From assembly GCA_963580455.1 (NCBI GenBank), contig OY756972.1, positions 12,415,001 through 12,479,000 of the forward strand: 64,000 nt of DNA, in the 5' to 3' direction. Source of the stretch: Euonymus europaeus (Eukaryota; Streptophyta; Magnoliopsida; Celastrales; Celastraceae). Shown here in pieces: positions 60,689 through 64,000 of this stretch. The notes below the pieces were generated by a model, which saw nothing but the letters and a program-made list of their open reading frames with translations, was not told the origin of the DNA and ran no database searches. The position numbers and the translations under genes are program-made. The first letter of the stretch is position 1; each line of letters opens with the position of its first letter.

Positions 60689-61326
60689 AAAGTTGCTGAG
60701 TGTACACTTTTTATTGTTCTTATATGTCAAATTTTATGAGTATAAGCTTCATAGATTATTTCGATGCCAAAACACCAACTTTCTATGGCAAATGGACAAA
60801 ACCGTTAAAAGCTCATCCATAGAGAGAGTTGAGCAACTTCGGACCATCAAAGTTGCTCGGTGTACAATTTTTATTGTTCTTATATGTCAAATTTTAAGAG
60901 TATAAGCTTCCTAGATTTTTTCGATGCCAAAACACCAACTTTCTATGACAAATAAAGAAAATCGTTAAAAGCTCCTCCATAGAGAGAGTTAAGCAACTTC
61001 GGACCATCAAAGTTTCTCGGTGTACACTTTTTATTGTTCTTATATGTCAAATTTTATGAGTATAAGCTTCATAGATTATTTCGATGCCAAAACACTAACT
61101 TTTATGACAAATGGACAAAACCGTTAAAAGCACCTCTATAGAGAGAGTTGAGCAACTTCGGACAAACAAAGTTCCTCTTTGTACACTTTTTATTGTTCTT
61201 CTATGTCAAATTTTATGATTATACGCTTCATAGATTATTTCGATGCCAAAACACCAACTTTTATGACAAATGGACAAAACCGTTAAAAGCTCCTCCATAG
61301 AGAGAGTTGAGCAACTTCGGACCATC
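60689..61326. repeat. 638-bp four-monomer unit
   Basis: F-A'-G-D with the GCTGAGTG start, a close copy of 55576-56213 at offset 5,113 bp. Confidence 0.87.
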
Positions 61327-61964
61327 AAAGTTGCTGAGTGTACACTTTTTATTGTTCTTATATGTCAAATTTTATGAGTATAAGCTTCATAGATTATTTC
61401 GATGCCAAAACACCAACTTTCTATGGCAAATGGACAAAACCGTTAAAAGCTCATCCATAGAGAGAGTTGAGCAACTTCGGACCATCAAAGTTGCTCGGTG
61501 TACAATTTTTATTGTTCTTATATGTCAAATTTTAAGAGTATAAGCTTCCTAGATTTTTTCGATGCCAAAACACCAACTTTCTATGACAAATAAAGAAAAT
61601 CGTTAAAAGCTCCTCCATAGAGAGAGTTAAGCAACTTCGGACCATCAAAGTTTCTCGGTGTACACTTTTTATTGTTCTTATATGTCAAATTTTATGAGTA
61701 TAAGCTTCATAGATTATTTCGATGCCAAAACACTAACTTTTATGACAAATGGACAAAACCGTTAAAAGCACCTCTATAGAGAGAGTTGAGCAACTTCGGA
61801 CAAACAAAGTTCCTCTTTGTACACTTTTTATTGTTCTTCTATGTCAAATTTTATGATTATACGCTTCATAGATTATTTCGATGCCAAAACACCAACTTTT
61901 ATGACAAATGGACAAAACCGTTAAAAGCTCCTCCATAGAGAGAGTTGAGCAACTTCGGACCATC
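61327..61964. repeat. 638-bp four-monomer unit (extra copy)
   Basis: A complete F-A'-G-D unit. In copy 1 of the domain IV HOR the matching place (from 56214) has only F before the monomer with GTATAAGTTCCTAGATTTTT. The extra three monomers account for the 478-bp step in offset. Confidence 0.86.
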
Positions 61965-63240
61965 AAAGTTGCTCGGTGTACAATTTTTATTGTTCTTATA
62001 TGTCAAATTTTAAGAGTATAAGTTCCTAGATTTTTTCGATGCCAAAACACTTACTTTCTATGACAAATGGAGAAAACCGTTAAAAGCTCCTCCATAGAGA
62101 GAGTTAAGCAACTTCGGACCATCAACGTTTCTCGGTGTACACTTTTTATTGTACTTATATGTCAAATTTTATGAGTATAAGCTTCATAGATTATTTCGAT
62201 GCCAAAACACCAACTTTTATGAAAAATGGACAAAACCGTTAAAAGCTTCTCCATAGAGAGAGTTGAGCAACTTCGGACCATCAAAGTTCCTCTATGTACA
62301 CTTTTTATTGTTCTTCTACATAAAATTTTATTAATACAAGCTTCCAAGATTATTTCGATTCCAACACACCAACTTTCTATGACAAATGGATAAAACCGTT
62401 AAAAGCTCCTCCATAGAGAGAGTTGAGCAACTTCGGACCATCAAAGTTGCTCGGTGTACAATTTTTATTGTTCTTATATGTCAAATTTTAAGAGTATAAG
62501 CTTCCTAGATTATTTCGATGCCAAAACACCAACTTTCTATGACAAATGGACAAAACCGTTAAAAGCTCCTCCATAGAGAGAGTTGAGCAACTTCGGACCA
62601 TTGAAGTTGCTCGGTGTAGAATTTTTATTGTTCTTATATTTCAAATTTTAAGAGTATAAGCTTCCTAGATTATTTCGATGCCAAAACACCAACTTTCTAT
62701 GACAAATGGACAAAACCGTTAAAAGCTCCTCCATAGAGAGAGTTGAGCAACTTCGGATCATCAAATTTGCTCGGTGTACACTTTTTATTGTTCTTATATG
62801 TCAAATTTTATGAGTATAAGCTTCGTAGATTATTTCGATGCCAAAACACCAACTTTTATGACAAATGGACAAAACCGCTAAAAGCTTCTCCATAGAGGGA
62901 GTTGAGCAACTTCGGACCATCAAAGTTCCTCTATGTAAATTTTTATTGTTCTTCTATGTAAAATTTTATTAATACAAGCTTCCAAGATTATTTCGATTCC
63001 AAAACTCCAACTTTCTATGATAAATGGATAAAACCGTTAAAAGTTCTTCCATAGAGAGAGTTGAGCAACTTCGGACAAACAAAGTTCCTCTATGTACACT
63101 TTTTATTGTTCTTCTATGTCAAATTTTATTAATACAAGCTTCCAAGATTATTTCGATTCCAAAACTCCAACTTTCTATGATAAATGGATAAAACCGTTAA
63201 AAGTTCTACCATAGAGAGAGTTGAGCAACATCGGACCATC

Positions 63241-64000
63241 AAAGTTGCTCGGTGTACACTTTTTATTGTTCTTAAATGCCAAATTTTATGAGTATAAGCT
63301 TCATAGATTATTTCGATGCCAAAACACCAACTTTCTATGGCAAATGGACAAAACCGTTAAAAGCTCATCCATAGAGAGAGTTGAGCAACTTCGGACCATC
63401 AAAGTTGCTCGGTGTACAATTTTTATTGTTCTTATATGTCAAATTTTAAGAGTATAAGCTTCCTAGATTTTTTCGATGCAAAAACACCAACTTTCTATGA
63501 CAAATAAAGAAAATCGTTAAAAGCTCCCCCATAGAGAGAGTTAAGCAACTTCGGACCATCAAAGTTTCTCGGTGTACACTTTTTATTGTTCTTATATGTC
63601 AAATTTTATGAGTATAAGCTTCATAGATTATTTCGATGCCAAAACACCAACTTTTATGACAAATGGACAAAACCGTTAAAAGCACCTCTATAGAGAAAGT
63701 TGAGCAACTTCGGACAAACAAAGTTCCTCTATGTACACTTTTTATTGTTCTTCTATGTCAAATTTTATGATTATACGCTTCATAGATTATTTCGATGCCA
63801 AAACACCAACTTTTATGACAAATGGACAAAACAGTTAAAAGCTCCCCCATAGAGAGAGTTGAGCAACTTCGGACCATCAAAGTTCCTCTATGTACACTTT
63901 TTATTGTTCTTCTACGTAAAATTTTATTAATACAAGCTTCCAAGATTATTTCGATTCCAACACACCAACTTTCTATGACAAATGGATAAAACCGTTAAAA
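63241..64000. repeat. Domain IV HOR, copy 3 (start only)
   Basis: Starts with the same F monomer as 52378 and 57811 and continues through A', G, D and C'. It shares GCTCCCCCATAGAG with the other two copies. The window ends inside it, so the array continues to the right. Confidence 0.85.

Larger units (their letters stand above)
57811..63240. repeat. Domain IV HOR, copy 2 (5,430 bp)
   Basis: Colinear with copy 1, with whole-monomer indels. Offsets are 5,433 at the start, 5,272-5,273 near 58.9-60.4 kb, 5,113 near 60.7-61.5 kb, 5,591 near 62.2-63.2 kb and 5,430 from 63,241. Every step is a multiple of one monomer (159-161 bp). Confidence 0.85.
1..64000. repeat. Centromere-type satellite array, ~160-bp monomer
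   Basis: The entire window is head-to-tail copies of one unit of about 160 bp. Copies of 158, 159 and 161 bp arise from small indels, mostly in the ACTTTCTATGAC segment near unit position 90-100. One A-type unit, counted by hand, has 57 G/C in 160 bases. Nearly constant blocks are TTTTTATTGTTCTT (unit positions about 20-33), TTCGATGCCAAAACACC (about 72-88), GTTAAAAGCTC (about 116-126) and ATAGAGAGAG (about 131-140). All copies read in the same direction and I saw no interruption. A nucleosome-sized AT-rich unit with higher-order repeats fits a centromeric or pericentromeric satellite. Structure is certain; centromeric location is inferred. Confidence 0.97.

Noticed and set aside
1..64000. CRISPR array
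   Set aside because: There is no alternation of short constant repeats with unique spacers. The whole 160-bp unit is repeated and variation is shared between copies.

Overview
The whole 64 kb window is one uninterrupted block of tandem satellite DNA. The basic unit is about 160 bp (158-161 bp, roughly 36% G+C), and about 400 copies follow one another head to tail in the same orientation from the first base to the last. I see no gene, RNA gene, transposon, inversion or non-satellite spacer. The many short open frames (61-100 codons, both strands) recur once per monomer or per monomer pair and follow from the repeat, not from coding selection. This is eukaryotic centromere-type heterochromatin. 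A stretch of the monomer resembles, in order and spacing, the part of the Arabidopsis thaliana centromeric 178-bp satellite that I can recall, so a plant of the Brassicaceae is my best guess. That comparison is from memory and provisional.

The monomers fall into recognisable types (called A, A', A'', B, C, C', D, E, F and G here), defined by linked variants around positions 1-20, 45-75, 90-115 and 125-155 of the unit. The types are arranged in higher-order repeats (HORs), and the HOR pattern changes along the window. Domain I (1 to about 10.4 kb) has 4-, 7-, 14- and 16-monomer units that start with a monomer carrying GGCGTAC. Domain II (about 10.4-31 kb) has nested 5-, 12-, 22- and 25-monomer units (796, 1,914, 3,506 and 3,987 bp) and ends with a perfect 480-bp triplet duplication. 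Domain III (about 31-52.4 kb) has a very large 41-monomer unit of 6,556 bp, present twice almost without change, then a third shortened copy, then a 17-monomer (2,719 bp) tandem duplication. Domain IV (about 52.4-64 kb) has a unit of about 5,430 bp (34 monomers) containing runs of a 638-bp four-monomer unit.

Differences between HOR copies are almost always gains or losses of whole monomers (1, 2, 3, 4 or 13), with junctions inside sequence shared by the two partners. This is the signature of unequal crossing-over or gene conversion. Each monomer also carries short dyads. The main one is a 9-bp inverted repeat, GAGCAACTT / AAGTTGCTC, with a 10-bp spacer; it is perfect in some types and broken in others, and types C and D carry different dyads. 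No protein-coding or RNA-based system was found. The interest lies in the nested HOR architecture, the readable recombination junctions and the dyad distribution.
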